A stretch of 64,000 bases of DNA from contig JAFRPB010000029.1 of NCBI GenBank assembly GCA_017429345.1, positions 1-64,000 on the forward strand. The letters run 5' to 3'. This stretch comes from Clostridia bacterium. GTDB taxonomy: Bacteria > Bacillota > Clostridia > Oscillospirales > Acutalibacteraceae. Positions within the stretch are counted from its first letter, which is position 1; each line of letters begins with the position of its first letter. The notes beneath the pieces were generated by a model, which worked only from the letters and a program-made list of their open reading frames with translations, made no database searches and had not been told where the DNA came from. The position numbers were made by a program, and so were the translations under genes. Shown in pieces: positions 1-8,894 of the stretch.

Positions 1-3000
1 GCCTGCGCCGTTGTGCCGTCCGCAGACCACACGAACGAGTTGAACTGATAGGTATGTCCGAGCGCGCTGCCCGTATTTGTCACGGTGTTGTCTGCAGTGT
101 GACCGTCGTAGGTCGCCGTATAAACCGTGTAAGCGTCGTCGTCGCAGGTCGCCGCGTGATCGACGTGCGTCATCGTCGCATTTTCAAGCTTCGTATGAGA
201 AGCATTGTTCGAGCAGACGTATTTCGCCTGCGCCGTCGTGCCGTCCGCGCTCCACACAAAAGAATTGAACGTATAGCTGTGCCCGGACGAACCGATCACC
301 GTAGAAGCCTCGGTGATCTCGGATGTGCCCGCCGCGTTGCTGTAATACTTGCCGCAGCCGGAGCAGTACCAATACTCGATATTGCCGTCGTCGTCGCAGG
401 TCGCGCTGTTCGCGGCAAAATGCTGCAGGTTCGTGTGGTTCGCGGGGTCGATCGCGAGATCCTCCACGTCCTTCGTCTGCTGCGCGAACGCGGTATTCGA
501 GAAGGCCGCGGTATAGGTCGTCGTGCCCATCGCCGCGCAGGTCGCCGCCGTCTTCACGGAAGAAGTGATCTTGCCGTTCGCGACGGTCGCCGTTTCGGTC
601 TGCGTATGAGAGGAGTTGTTGCCGCACACGCGCGTCGCGGTGCAGGTTTTGCCGTCGTCGCTCCACGAATAGGTGGGCGTGCCCCAGTTGTGACCGCTCG
701 CACCGATCACCGTCTGAGCCTCAGTGATCTCCGTCGTGCCGGCGGCGTTGCTGTAATACTTGCCGCAGCCGGAGCAGTACCAGTATTCGATATTGCAGTC
801 TTCTTCGCAGGTCGCGGCGACCGCGGCGGTATGCTGCAGATCCGTGTGGTTCGCAGGATTGATCGCGATATCCTGCAAATCATAGGAATAACCGCAGGAG
901 CAGGTGTAAGTATGCCAGCCCTTCGCAATACAGGTTGCCGGCGTCTTTATCGAAGAAGTAAAGGTATGCTGTGTTGCCGTGAAGGTCGCCGTAATGGTTT
1001 TATCCGCGGTGATATTCGTGTAGCCGCTCCAGCCGTCGAACGTATAGTGATTCGTCGCGTCGGCGGCGCGCGTGGGATCCGCGGGCGGCGTCGCATCGGA
1101 ACCATAGTTCACCGATTCGGTTTTCAGAACCGAGCCGTCCCAGTTCTTGAAGGTCACGGTATAGGAGTTGATCGTCCAGTTCGCCGTATAGCTTCTGTCA
1201 CCGATGCTGCCGGCGGGGATCGTCACCGTTTTGTTCGAGTCACCGCTCAGATCCGTACCGCTCCAGCCCTTGAAGGTATAACCTGTTTTGGTCGGATTAT
1301 TCAGCGTTATGGAAGAGCTTTCGATCGTATAGGAGGGCGGGTTAGCCGTTGCGACCGAACCGCCGTCCAGATTATACGAAATGGAATAAACGGTGGGAGT
1401 CCAGACGGCATAAAGCTTTGTGTCTGCATTGGCGGAATAGGTGCCGCCTGCGGCATACGTCGCGGTCGTCGCCGACGAGCTCGTGCTCCAGCCGAGGAAA
1501 TCGTAGCCCGTGCGGGTGGGTACGGTAGAACTGATGGTAAGATCTTTATTAAGGAATTTATCCTGCACGGAGGGCGCGCCGCTACCGCCGTTGGCGTCAT
1601 ATTCCACTTTGTAGACAGGCTCAAAATAGAAGGGAATGCTGCCGGTGCCGGCGCCGTAATACTTAACACCGTACAGATATGTCGTGTTGGCGGTAAGCTC
1701 TTTTAACAGGAAAAACTGATTTGACGAGGTCAGATTGAAATCATAGCCGGTATTATTGCCGTTGGAATGCGTGGAGTCATCCTGCTTTTCTATATATGTC
1801 CCGTTCGAGTAATATGTGTCGGCGTTATAGAACAGCACATAGGAGTCCCCGCTCGCGGCGCCGTAGATCAGGTACTTGCGCGTTTCGGAGGGTGTAAACT
1901 GATAGTATTCGATCTCGCCCGCCGCATCGATCACGGCTGTCTGATAATCGCCCGCTGCGTTCAGCGTCGGCGCATTATCGGGATACCACAAGGCGTAATA
2001 AGTCTTGTTGGAGGTGGGGACCGTGATGACGTCCGAAGCCATGCAGATCTTGGCTTCATCCTGCGTGTTTGTTCCGGACCACGCGATCAGCGTATGACCG
2101 TCACGGGTCAGACCGGACTGATTCATATAAAGCGTATGTCCGGCAGGCAACGTCTTCGTGAACGTGGTCGCGCCGCCTGTGGCGTTGAACGTGACGTCGA
2201 CCGCTTTGCAGACCTTTAAAGGATAAGTGCCCGTCTTGTGGCGATTGTAAGCTTTCACGATATAGGTCGTTCCGGCAGTCAGATCACTGCTCGTAACGAT
2301 ATAGGACTGCCAGGAACCGAAATTGTCTTGTGAACCTGCTAACAGTTCCCGGATCTTTTCATCTCCGATGTCATCATTACTGTAAAGCGCGGTGGACTCA
2401 TGCCCGCTCAGATTTGAAATGTTCGGAAGATAAATATAAAGATAAGGGTCAGGCGAATTATCGGTGTCATAAGTAAAGAAAACATATTTCCCGGTGTCGG
2501 AAGGGGTAAACGTGTAATACCGGCATGCGCTGTCCGTAGGATTTACTACCACCTCGGTATTCAGCGACAAGGCGGTAAGAGCATGCAGCTTGTTTTTTGC
2601 ATTGTTGAGGTTGGTGTACACGTCGCTGACGTCCGTACGGGTGGGATCACCCAGCACCGTTGCGGCGCTGCGCCACGCACTGATGAAGCTCTCGTATTCG
2701 TCGCCGGGATAAACCGTATTGGTGTATTTATAGCAATCTTTGATCAGATTGCGCAGGTCGCTCTTGTTGACCTGAATAACATTTAAATAGCAATCCAGAA
2801 TACAGAAGCAGCGGTCGCCGGATCCATCCGTTCCCAACCCGCCGCGGATCGCGATCCACCCGCTGGGAACGCTCATATTCATTCTGGCATCCCGAATCAC
2901 CCAGTTTTTGCCGCGGTTCGTCCAGCAGTCGCCGCCGAAATAATCTACACCTGCAGTGTATTCACTCGGATAAGTCGTGCTGCGCGTATACCAGTTGCGG

Positions 3001-3980
3001 CCGGATGTGATTCTTTCGTCCCAGTTCTGTAACTTGCCGACGTAGCCCCAAACTGTTCCGGTCGCACCTTCACAGTCAGATACATAGAGACCGCAGACAA
3101 GGTTCGGCACCTGATTCAGGTTCGTGTAACGGCTGGTATCTACGTTAATATAAGCCTCACCGGAGCGCTCAAATACTGCCAGCGTCTCATCACCGTAGTT
3201 ATAGCCGTATTCCTTCGTGGTATACCATCCGCTCTTCGTGGGCAAATTACACTGCTGGCTGCCGTTAAACCATGAGTCCGGACTGGTTTCGCCGTCGCCC
3301 AAAGAGGGACCGCCGCACAGAGGCAGAAAGTTATTATACGGATAATAACCGCCCTCCGCGGAAATTCCGTGGATACCGCTTACCCACGACATACCGGAAC
3401 CGAAGGAGTTGCCGCCTCGTGTATTTTTGCACTTGCCCGCCGCAAAAACCGGGGACAGATACGGTGCATAGGCAACGGTATAAGCATGCAGATTATGCTG
3501 GGCGCCGGCAGTATCGGTGACATTGATCGTCCACTCCAGCAGCTGAGACTGAGAAGAGGAGAGACCGCTGGTCAGCGACATGGTAAAAGACGTATCCGAA
3601 AACAGGCTGCCGCTCTTCGTTGCGCTCAGATCACTCAGGGTTGCGCCGTTCACGGAGACCGAATTGATCGAGCTGATCTGCGGGCTGTATACGTAAAACT
3701 TGCCGGTCGTAGCAGAGTTAGAAGCATCCAGCGACATTACGCCGGACGAATTGACCGTGTTGTTGACATAATACTTCACGCTGGTAGTCGCCGTATTATA
3801 GTCGTTCTGAGGCGTCATATACACCGTTTCCGGCACACCGATCATCACGCTCGTGAGTTCGGCGGCCTGCGCAATCGGCGTAAACAGCGTGGAGATAACC
3901 CCGATATTGCCGAACACCATCAATACGGTGAGCAGCATTGCCAGGGCTTTTTTCCGGAATGGATGCCTTGTTGTTGTCAT
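1..3980 (-). CDS. Large secreted repeat protein, 3' end beyond the window
   Basis: The minus frame is open from the ATG at 3980 to the window edge, giving at least 1326 aa. The start has a GGAGG site 8 nt upstream. The N-terminus is a classic signal peptide: RHPFRKKA, a hydrophobic stretch, then AQA before AELTS. The first 400 residues look like a unique extracellular domain. From about residue 790 come InlB B-repeat / Flg_new-type units (YDANGGSG...GYDFLGWS, YNLDGGSV...GYTFKGWS). They are followed by duplicated Cys-pair modules such as YWYCSGCGKYYSNAAG, seen twice about 130 residues apart. Such repeats occur in clostridial cell-surface or secreted proteins. The anchor (sortase motif, SLH or dockerin) must lie outside the window. 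The function is unknown; adhesion or polymer binding is inference. Confidence 0.9.
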   Translation of the reverse strand, partial: MTTTRHPFRKKALAMLLTVLMVFGNIGVISTLFTPIAQAAELTSVMIGVPETVYMTPQNDYNTATTSVKYYVNNTVNSSGVMSLDASNSATTGKFYVYSPQISSINSVSVNGATLSDLSATKSGSLFSDTSFTMSLTSGLSSSQSQLLEWTINVTDTAGAQHNLHAYTVAYAPYLSPVFAAGKCKNTRGGNSFGSGMSWVSGIHGISAEGGYYPYNNFLPLCGGPSLGDGETSPDSWFNGSQQCNLPTKSGWYTTKEYGYNYGDETLAVFERSGEAYINVDTSRYTNLNQVPNLVCGLYVSDCEGATGTVWGYVGKLQNWDERITSGRNWYTRSTTYPSEYTAGVDYFGGDCWTNRGKNWVIRDARMNMSVPSGWIAIRGGLGTDGSGDRCFCILDCYLNVIQVNKSDLRNLIKDCYKYTNTVYPGDEYESFISAWRSAATVLGDPTRTDVSDVYTNLNNAKNKLHALTALSLNTEVVVNPTDSACRYYTFTPSDTGKYVFFTYDTDNSPDPYLYIYLPNISNLSGHESTALYSNDDIGDEKIRELLAGSQDNFGSWQSYIVTSSDLTAGTTYIVKAYNRHKTGTYPLKVCKAVDVTFNATGGATTFTKTLPAGHTLYMNQSGLTRDGHTLIAWSGTNTQDEAKICMASDVITVPTSNKTYYALWYPDNAPTLNAAGDYQTAVIDAAGEIEYYQFTPSETRKYLIYGAASGDSYVLFYNADTYYSNGTYIEKQDDSTHSNGNNTGYDFNLTSSNQFFLLKELTANTTYLYGVKYYGAGTGSIPFYFEPVYKVEYDANGGSGAPSVQDKFLNKDLTISSTVPTRTGYDFLGWSTSSSATTATYAAGGTYSANADTKLYAVWTPTVYSISYNLDGGSVATANPPSYTIESSSITLNNPTKTGYTFKGWSGTDLSGDSNKTVTIPAGSIGDRSYTANWTINSYTVTFKNWDGSVLKTESVNYGSDATPPADPTRAADATNHYTFDGWSGYTNITADKTITATFTATQHTFTSSIKTPATCIAKGWHTYTCSCGYSYDLQDIAINPANHTDLQHTAAVAATCEEDCNIEYWYCSGCGKYYSNAAGTTEITEAQTVIGASGHNWGTPTYSWSDDGKTCTATRVCGNNSSHTQTETATVANGKITSSVKTAATCAAMGTTTYTAAFSNTAFAQQTKDVEDLAIDPANHTNLQHFAANSATCDDDGNIEYWYCSGCGKYYSNAAGTSEITEASTVIGSSGHSYTFNSFVWSADGTTAQAKYVCSNNASHTKLENATMTHVDHAATCDDDAYTVYTATYDGHTADNTVTNTGSALGHTYQFNSFVWSADGTTAQ

Positions 3981-4045
3981 TGGATAAAACCTCCGATTTC
4001 TTCTGCGCATCGCGTCATATGCCCACACGATGCTATAATAGTTTA

Positions 4046-4074
4046 ATTATACACGTGTCAAATTACAAAATCAA
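4046..4074 (-). promoter_or_regulatory. Sigma-A-type promoter of the secreted repeat protein
   Basis: On the minus strand TTGATT (4074-4069), a 17-nt spacer and TATAAT (4051-4046) stand 66 nt upstream of the ATG at 3980. A second TTGACA lies inside the spacer. Spacing and the exact -10 make this a strong candidate. Confidence 0.75.
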
Positions 4075-4103
4075 CTTAAATATTATATATAAAATAAAAT
4101 TTA

Positions 4104-4365
4104 CAGATATGCATACAAAATGACAAAAAAATGATACATTTCCCTCGTTCCCGCATTCGCATCCGGACATAATCGACCGCGCGTCTATTAACTGCCCGGA
4201 ACGACCGCGTCATGACCGCCGCGCAGAAAAAGAAAAACGCGCCGAAGCCCGTCGGAGCCTCGTGCGCGCGCATATTTATTTTCTTATTTTTCATTATACT
4301 TATTCCGCCGTCCGCGGCGGCGTGCGATTCGCGCCGGCGGATCCCCGGCGCAGCCCCTGCGAAGG
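4104..4365. other. Intergenic stretch without a recognisable gene
   Basis: Between the promoter of the repeat protein and the radical SAM stop codon I see no convincing coding sequence. A plus-strand frame at 4212 could encode a short hydrophobic peptide, but it has no ribosome binding site and its downstream part overlaps the radical SAM gene. Confidence 0.4.
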
Positions 4366-4980
4366 TCATACGCGGTATTCAAACAGATCAAAGCGCTCAA
4401 AGCCCATCTCCGTCAGCAGGCGGACGGTCTTTTCGCGGTCGGCTTCGTCGTTGAAGCCCGGGATCAGCGGTACGCGCACTTTGACGCGCTCCGGCCCGAC
4501 CGCGGCGATCAGCGTTCCGAGATTCCGCAGCGCGGGGGCTGCGTCCCCGCCGGTGTAACGGCGGTAGATCTCCGCGTCCGCGGTCTTGATATCCACGATA
4601 AAATCGTCGACGCATCCGATCGCGGCGTTTAAGTTTTCGGGCGGAACGTTCAGAGATGTCTCCGCAGTAAGGCGCCACGCCGGGCCGGTCAGCTCCCGGA
4701 ACGCGGCGATGAAACCCGCGTGCAGAAGCGCCTCGCCGCCGCCGAAGCAGATCCCGCCGCCCGTCGCCTGAAAATACAGATTGTCGATCCGCGTGCGGGC
4801 GAAAAGCTCCTCGGGCGTGACATATTCCGGCTGTTTTTCCGCGAGCAGCTTCCGGTTGATACACCAGCGGCAGCGCAGGGGGCAGCCCGCCCCGGCGACC
4901 AGCGTCGTCACGCCCTCGCCGTCGGTCGTCATGCGCAGCCGGTCGATCGCCAGCAGCGGAAAAAGAAGCGCGTCAGCCAT
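4366..4980 (-). CDS. Radical SAM enzyme, PflA-like activase family
   Basis: The 204-aa product (start MADALLF) has the CX3CX2C cluster motif in GCPLRCRWCIN at about residues 32-42. It also has the glycine-rich SAM site (GGGICFGGGEALL), DIKTAD and PLIPGFND, as in pyruvate formate-lyase activating enzymes. It lacks the N-terminal ferredoxin insert of some activases. The ATG overlaps the stop of the upstream Cys-rich protein gene by 8 bp (ATGGCTGA), so the two are probably translationally coupled. This pairing suggests that the substrate or partner is the Cys-rich protein rather than a glycyl radical enzyme, since none lies nearby. A decayed second copy lies at 5581-5734. An ATG one codon upstream (4983) is equally possible. 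Confidence 0.85.
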   Translation of the reverse strand: MADALLFPLLAIDRLRMTTDGEGVTTLVAGAGCPLRCRWCINRKLLAEKQPEYVTPEELFARTRIDNLYFQATGGGICFGGGEALLHAGFIAAFRELTGPAWRLTAETSLNVPPENLNAAIGCVDDFIVDIKTADAEIYRRYTGGDAAPALRNLGTLIAAVGPERVKVRVPLIPGFNDEADREKTVRLLTEMGFERFDLFEYRV

Positions 4981-5422
4981 CATTCTGCGTCGTTTCCGCC
5001 GCGGGATCATACGCCACGGCGCCCGCAAGCTCGACGATATCATCCGGCGTTTCCGTCTCCGGCTCCGCTCCGGTCGTCTCGGTGATATCTTCGGCGATTT
5101 CGCCCACAAGCACCGTCATCTGCTCCGTTTCCTGCGTATAGGGCACGTCGCCCTCAAGATAGCCCGACGGCGTCGTCCCGCAGCCGGAAAGTCCCGCCGC
5201 AAGCCCGATCGCCAGCGCGGAAACGGTCACTTTTCTGCCGAGGGAACGGCGTTTCTCAAGCTGCTCTTCAAGATAGCGCAGCTCGCTCTCGCACTTCGGG
5301 CAGGTGCCCTTGCAGTCGCCCTTGTATTTGCAGTCCTCCGTCACAAGCGGGATATCGTTCTCATCCGCGATCCTTCTGCGGATCTCGCGGAGCATTTTAC
5401 ATTTTTTCTTTCCGGGCGTCAC
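4973..5422 (-). CDS. Cys-rich, membrane-anchored small protein A (radical SAM partner)
   Basis: The 149-aa product begins MTPGKKKCKMLREIRRRIA if translation starts at the GTG at 5422, which sits 9 nt from an AAAGGAG site. The ATG at 5431 directly touches that site and is less likely. It has four ordered parts: a basic segment, a cysteine cluster (DCKYKGDCKGTCPKC, spacing C-x5-C-x3-C-x2-C), a helical charged stretch, and a hydrophobic segment ending in the lipobox-like GLSGC. The tail is acidic. The cysteines lie before the membrane segment, so they would be cytosolic or processed. The N-terminal half is nearly identical to the copy at 5727-6203, while the tails differ. I recognise the pattern from clostridial genomes but no function is established. 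Confidence 0.8.
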   Translation of the reverse strand: MTPGKKKCKMLREIRRRIADENDIPLVTEDCKYKGDCKGTCPKCESELRYLEEQLEKRRSLGRKVTVSALAIGLAAGLSGCGTTPSGYLEGDVPYTQETEQMTVLVGEIAEDITETTGAEPETETPDDIVELAGAVAYDPAAETTQNDG

Positions 5423-5547
5423 GGGAATCATCTCCTTTGTATATAAGACGAATTTCGCGGGCGAAGTGTTGCGGTTTTATCGAGCTCCGAACTCCGAGCT
5501 CCGGTGGGTAAATTTTACCCGCGGAACAGAGTGGATATTATATTTAA

Positions 5548-5580
5548 ACAATACCGCACAATTCAGGCGTGCGGATTGCG
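5548..5580. repeat. End fragment of the GGCAACACCGCACAA MITE-like family
   Basis: This stretch contains ACCGCACAATTC followed by GGCGTGCGGATTGCG, matching the left end of the complete copy at 13564-13731 with few differences. It abuts the point where similarity of the neighbouring pseudogene to the intact radical SAM gene stops, so insertion or deletion at this repeat may have truncated it. Confidence 0.65.
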
Positions 5581-5734
5581 GCTGTTTTCCAGCGTGCAGC
5601 TTCCGGTTAACACACCACCGACAGCGCAGGGGGACACAATCCGCCCCGGCGACGAGCGTCGTCACGCCCTCGTCGTCGTCCATCATGCGCAGACAATCGA
5701 TTGCGAGAAGCAGGAAAAACGGAAACTCAGCAAT
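5581..5734 (-). pseudogene. Truncated second copy of the radical SAM gene
   Basis: The minus frame reads EFPFFLLLAIDCLRM, then EGVTTLVAGAD, PLRCRWCVNRKL and GKQPQ, clearly homologous to residues 3-52 of the intact enzyme at 4366-4980. Three defects are visible. The ATG is replaced by ATT at 5734. An extra residue changes the cluster motif to CX4CX2C. Similarity ends at the repeat fragment 5548-5580, leaving about a quarter of the gene. It still overlaps the stop of protein B exactly as the intact pair does, so the whole two-gene unit was duplicated. Confidence 0.85.
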
Positions 5735-6203
5735 TGTTTTGTAGCGTTTCTACGGCAGATTCGCCGTCGGCTTCGGGAACATACGACACGTCGGCTTCGA
5801 TCACGGATTCTTCCGGAATTCCGATCCCGGCCGGATATTTATCGTCCTCCGGTTCCGTTACGGCGATCTTACCGACAATCTCATCTTCCCTCGTTGTTTC
5901 CATATTCATGGGGACAACCGCGCCTTCAAGCTTCGACGCCTCTATACCTGACAGCTTTCCGCAGCCGGAAAGTCCGGCGGCAAGCCCGAGCGCAAGCGCG
6001 GAGACGGTCACTTTTCTGCCGAGGGAACGGCGTTTCTCAAGCTGCTCTTCAAGATAGCGCAGCTCGCTCTCGCACTTCGGGCAGGTGCCCTTGCAGTCGC
6101 CCTTGTATTTGCAGTCCTCCGTTACAAGAAGGATATCGTTTTCGTCCGCGATCCTTCTGCGGATCTCGCGGAGCATTTTACATTTTTTCTTTCCGGGCGT
6201 CAT
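5727..6203 (-). CDS. Cys-rich, membrane-anchored small protein B (paralogue of A)
   Basis: The 158-aa product starts MTPGKKKCKMLREIRRRIA and shares the cysteine cluster, the helical segment and the lipobox-like GLSGC with protein A at near identity over about 78 residues. The rest (acidic, ending ETLQNNC) has diverged strongly. The ATG lies 10 nt from an AAAGGGAG site. Its radical SAM partner downstream is a pseudogene, so any modification would depend on the intact enzyme of the other pair. Confidence 0.8.
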   Translation of the reverse strand: MTPGKKKCKMLREIRRRIADENDILLVTEDCKYKGDCKGTCPKCESELRYLEEQLEKRRSLGRKVTVSALALGLAAGLSGCGKLSGIEASKLEGAVVPMNMETTREDEIVGKIAVTEPEDDKYPAGIGIPEESVIEADVSYVPEADGESAVETLQNNC

Positions 6204-6261
6204 AAAAAATCATCTCCCTTTAACTATAAGACGGCGCAGGCGCGGGAAGTGTTGCAGGTTG

Positions 6262-6410
6262 AGAAAAAAGACTTGAGACTGAAGACTTGAGATCTGATTT
6301 TCGGTCAGTACTTCTGTTTTCGGCTCCCGGTCTTTGGTCTTCAGTCTTTGGTCTTTAGTCTGACATCTCAGCTCTCGCATCTCGGCTCTCGATTCTCGAA
6401 TCTCCGACCC
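6262..6410. repeat. Low-complexity pyrimidine-rich spacer with short direct repeats
   Basis: The spacer repeats variants of GACTTGAG, GGTCTTTGGTCTTCAGTC and CTCGGCTCTCG several times. No coding signal is seen. It lies between the glycosidase stop and protein B. Confidence 0.4.
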
Positions 6411-8102
6411 TCACTTCGCCTTCGACTGCTGCGTCGGGCCGTAGTTCGCCGCGCCGGTGTATTCCACATCCTCGGGCTTCGGCAGATATTTCGGGATCTC
6501 GGAATTGCGCTGATACAGCCGCACGTGCTCGCCGCGGGGCAGCAGGTCCACCACGTCCGGACCGCGCCAGACGGCGGTGTATTCCTCTTCGCGGACGGTC
6601 TCTTTTCTCGCTTCGTCTTCGAGCTCGAAAACGACCGTGAGCACGTCGCCGGCGTTCAGATCGAACACGGCGGTTTTGCCGTCCGTTTCGGGCGCGGCGG
6701 CGTTCCCGTTCACCGCAAAGCGCGGCAAAACGAGCCAGTCATAGAGCCGAAGACCGGCTTTGCAGGCCTTTTTCGCGGTCAGTTCGACCCTGCCCTCGTC
6801 GGGGATGAGCGACCGCATCGTGAGCGCGTCGGTCTCTTTGTCGAAGGGGATATTCACGATATACGCGCCGTTTTCCTGAGTGACCGCGTCGTCCCATACG
6901 GTCTTCAGCGCAACGGGCGCAGTGCCCACGCAGCAGCCCGCGATCGAACGGAACCGCGTCAGCGAGATCGAGTTCGGCTCGCTGCCGCCGGTGAAGCCGC
7001 CGATCATCCGCTTGTCGATCTCGCGGTAGGTGATGCCGTCTTCGTCGGGCTTCGTATTGTCGCAGACCACGTACCCCGTATAGGTCACCTGATTCTCGAC
7101 GAGCTGATTGCGGGCGAATTTGTTCATATCGTCCCAGTATTCGTCGTATCCGCATTCGATCAGCTCATGCGCGCAGACGATCATATCCTTGATGCAGCAG
7201 GTCTCGCAGTGCTCCTCGGACGGATCGTGCCAGCGGGCGTATTCGGGCACCCAGCCGAAGGACGAGGACATCCCGCGCGTAAAATCGTAAATCGCCTTGC
7301 CCTTTTTGATATACTCTTCGTTGCCGATGAGCTGTCCGAGCTTCACAAGCCCCGACGCGAACCAGACCGCCGAATGCACGTGCCCGAAATACTCCATTTT
7401 ATAGCTGAAATACCGCGAGGGACCGAGCACGTAGTTCGTCAGGCCCACCGCAAGATCCAGCGCGACCTCGTCGCCCTTGAGCTCATACCGGCGCACCAGC
7501 GCGGGGATCACCACCGCGTTGCGGATCGCCTGCTCACCCCTGCCGGTGTGGCGCGTCAGGTCAAAGCCCCCGTCCTTGAGATAGATATCGTTCGGAAATT
7601 CGTAGATCGGCACGGTCTCGGGCGAATCGCCGGACCAGAAGCAGCGGATCTTGCGCTCGATCACGAGGGAACGCATGCCGCGCACCAGCTCCGAAGCGCG
7701 CTTTTCCGCCTCGGCGTCGTCGGGATACTCCTCGGTGATCAGATTGATCGCGGGCAGGATATAGCCCATCTCATGGAAGGACGCGTGCACGGTGTGCGTC
7801 CACGGGTACGGCTCGCAGAAGCGCAGACCGTGCTCGCCCCAGGATTTCATCAGGTGCCGCCGCAGCGACGCCTTGACGTCCGCGCCTTCTTCGGTATTCA
7901 GAATACGCATCGCGCACACAAGGCCCTCGTACCACGAGCCGACCAGCTCCGCGTCGTCGACGCGGCAGTGCGCCGCCTCGGCGGGCTTTTTGTTCGGCAA
8001 CAGCAGCCAGTAGGGCAGGTTGTCGTACGCCTTGTCCACCATATTCGTGATGTAATGGTGCACCAGGCGCGCGCTTTCGTAAGGGGAATACTTGTCGTAC
8101 AT
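6411..8102 (-). CDS. GH127-like glycoside hydrolase (beta-L-arabinofuranosidase/DUF1680 type)
   Basis: The 563-aa cytosolic-looking protein (no signal peptide) has the make-up of the six-hairpin GH127 family. An Asp/Trp-rich helical N-terminal two thirds includes HTVHASFHEMGYILPAI and EEHCETCCIKDMI. The later AGCCVGTAP matches the Cys-Cys pair that binds the catalytic zinc in this family, and a beta-rich C-terminal part follows. In characterised members a Glu and three Cys form the zinc site; candidates for all are present. The likely substrate is a plant-derived arabinofuranosyl or related sugar, which fits a gut fibre degrader. The exact specificity cannot be read from the sequence. It is the last gene of a minus-strand run. 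Confidence 0.7.
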   Translation of the reverse strand: MYDKYSPYESARLVHHYITNMVDKAYDNLPYWLLLPNKKPAEAAHCRVDDAELVGSWYEGLVCAMRILNTEEGADVKASLRRHLMKSWGEHGLRFCEPYPWTHTVHASFHEMGYILPAINLITEEYPDDAEAEKRASELVRGMRSLVIERKIRCFWSGDSPETVPIYEFPNDIYLKDGGFDLTRHTGRGEQAIRNAVVIPALVRRYELKGDEVALDLAVGLTNYVLGPSRYFSYKMEYFGHVHSAVWFASGLVKLGQLIGNEEYIKKGKAIYDFTRGMSSSFGWVPEYARWHDPSEEHCETCCIKDMIVCAHELIECGYDEYWDDMNKFARNQLVENQVTYTGYVVCDNTKPDEDGITYREIDKRMIGGFTGGSEPNSISLTRFRSIAGCCVGTAPVALKTVWDDAVTQENGAYIVNIPFDKETDALTMRSLIPDEGRVELTAKKACKAGLRLYDWLVLPRFAVNGNAAAPETDGKTAVFDLNAGDVLTVVFELEDEARKETVREEEYTAVWRGPDVVDLLPRGEHVRLYQRNSEIPKYLPKPEDVEYTGAANYGPTQQSKAK

Positions 8103-8121
8103 CGTTTCGTCCTCCGTCCTT

Positions 8122-8880
8122 TTATTTATGATTCTCGATGAGTTTCAGGAACCGTTTGTCGTTCATCTGCTCGTTCGTCAGGTATTCGCCGTTGAAAAAC
8201 AGCGCGTAGGTCGTGACCGGCGTCGGCGCGCTTTGCGCCTCCCCGCGGCTCTGCAGGCGGATCGCCCGGAAGGGTACGCCGTTCGCCTTCGCCGTTTCCT
8301 CCACGATCGGTACGTATTTCGCGTTGAACGGGCACTGATGCGTATAATACAGCACGTAGCCCGGCGCGTCAATATGCAGTCGCTTCGCGCAGTCTTTGAT
8401 GCGCGGCTTTTCCGCGCCGTCCGCAAAGGGATAATACCACAATTGAATTCCGTTTTCCGCCTCGTCGCAGACCGAAAAGCCCTTGTATTTCAGGAATTTC
8501 GGGTCTGCGAGGAAGGGCTTTTTCTTCGCGGAAGACAGAATGCAGAGCCCCTTTTTGCCCTGCTTTTTCCCGTCTTCGATGCACGCCGAAAGCAGGTCGT
8601 TCGCATATCCGTGCCCCTTGAAGGAGCCCGACACCCAGAGGCAGTCGATATACAGATACCCCTCCGCGTCGATCGGGTTCCACGCATACTCGGCGGGAAG
8701 ATATTCGATAAAGCACTTGCCGCGCTCCGCGCTTTTGAGAAAAACGAGCCCCTCGTCCAGCCGCTCGCGCAGCCACGCCTTTTTTGATGCGACCTGCACG
8801 TCGTTGTTATTCGAGATCGCGCAGCAGATATGCTCCGCGTCGAGGTTTTCCTTCGTTATTCTGACATATTCCATAAACAT
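8122..8880 (-). CDS. YoaP-like GNAT acetyltransferase
   Basis: The 252-aa product has a GNAT core with the acetyl-CoA loop signature KGHGYANDLLSACIEDGKKQG at about residues 88-109 (Q/R-x-x-G-x-A type). It is followed by the YoaP C-terminal domain (VLYYTHQCPFNAKYVP, later NDKRFLKLI), which carries a thioredoxin-like Cys. This fold pair is typical of Bacillus YoaP relatives. The substrate is unknown. ATGs at 8880 and 8874 are both possible; AGGG precedes the first. A truncated paralogue lies at 12553-12948. It is separated from the glycosidase by 19 nt and probably cotranscribed. Confidence 0.8.
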   Translation of the reverse strand: MFMEYVRITKENLDAEHICCAISNNNDVQVASKKAWLRERLDEGLVFLKSAERGKCFIEYLPAEYAWNPIDAEGYLYIDCLWVSGSFKGHGYANDLLSACIEDGKKQGKKGLCILSSAKKKPFLADPKFLKYKGFSVCDEAENGIQLWYYPFADGAEKPRIKDCAKRLHIDAPGYVLYYTHQCPFNAKYVPIVEETAKANGVPFRAIRLQSRGEAQSAPTPVTTYALFFNGEYLTNEQMNDKRFLKLIENHK

Positions 8881-8894
8881 CTTACCCTGCTTTT

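Noticed and set aside
54-1706. Long plus-strand reading frame (550 codons)
   Set aside because: It lies opposite the secreted repeat protein, is Arg/Gly-rich nonsense without domains or ribosome site, and repeats only because the true gene repeats.
4212-4454. Plus-strand 80-codon ORF with a hydrophobic stretch
   Set aside because: No ribosome binding site or promoter, and its downstream part overlaps the radical SAM gene on the other strand.
6348-8141. Plus-strand reading frame of about 597 codons
   Set aside because: Antisense shadow of the GH127-like gene in GC-rich sequence; no ribosome binding site and no recognisable domain.
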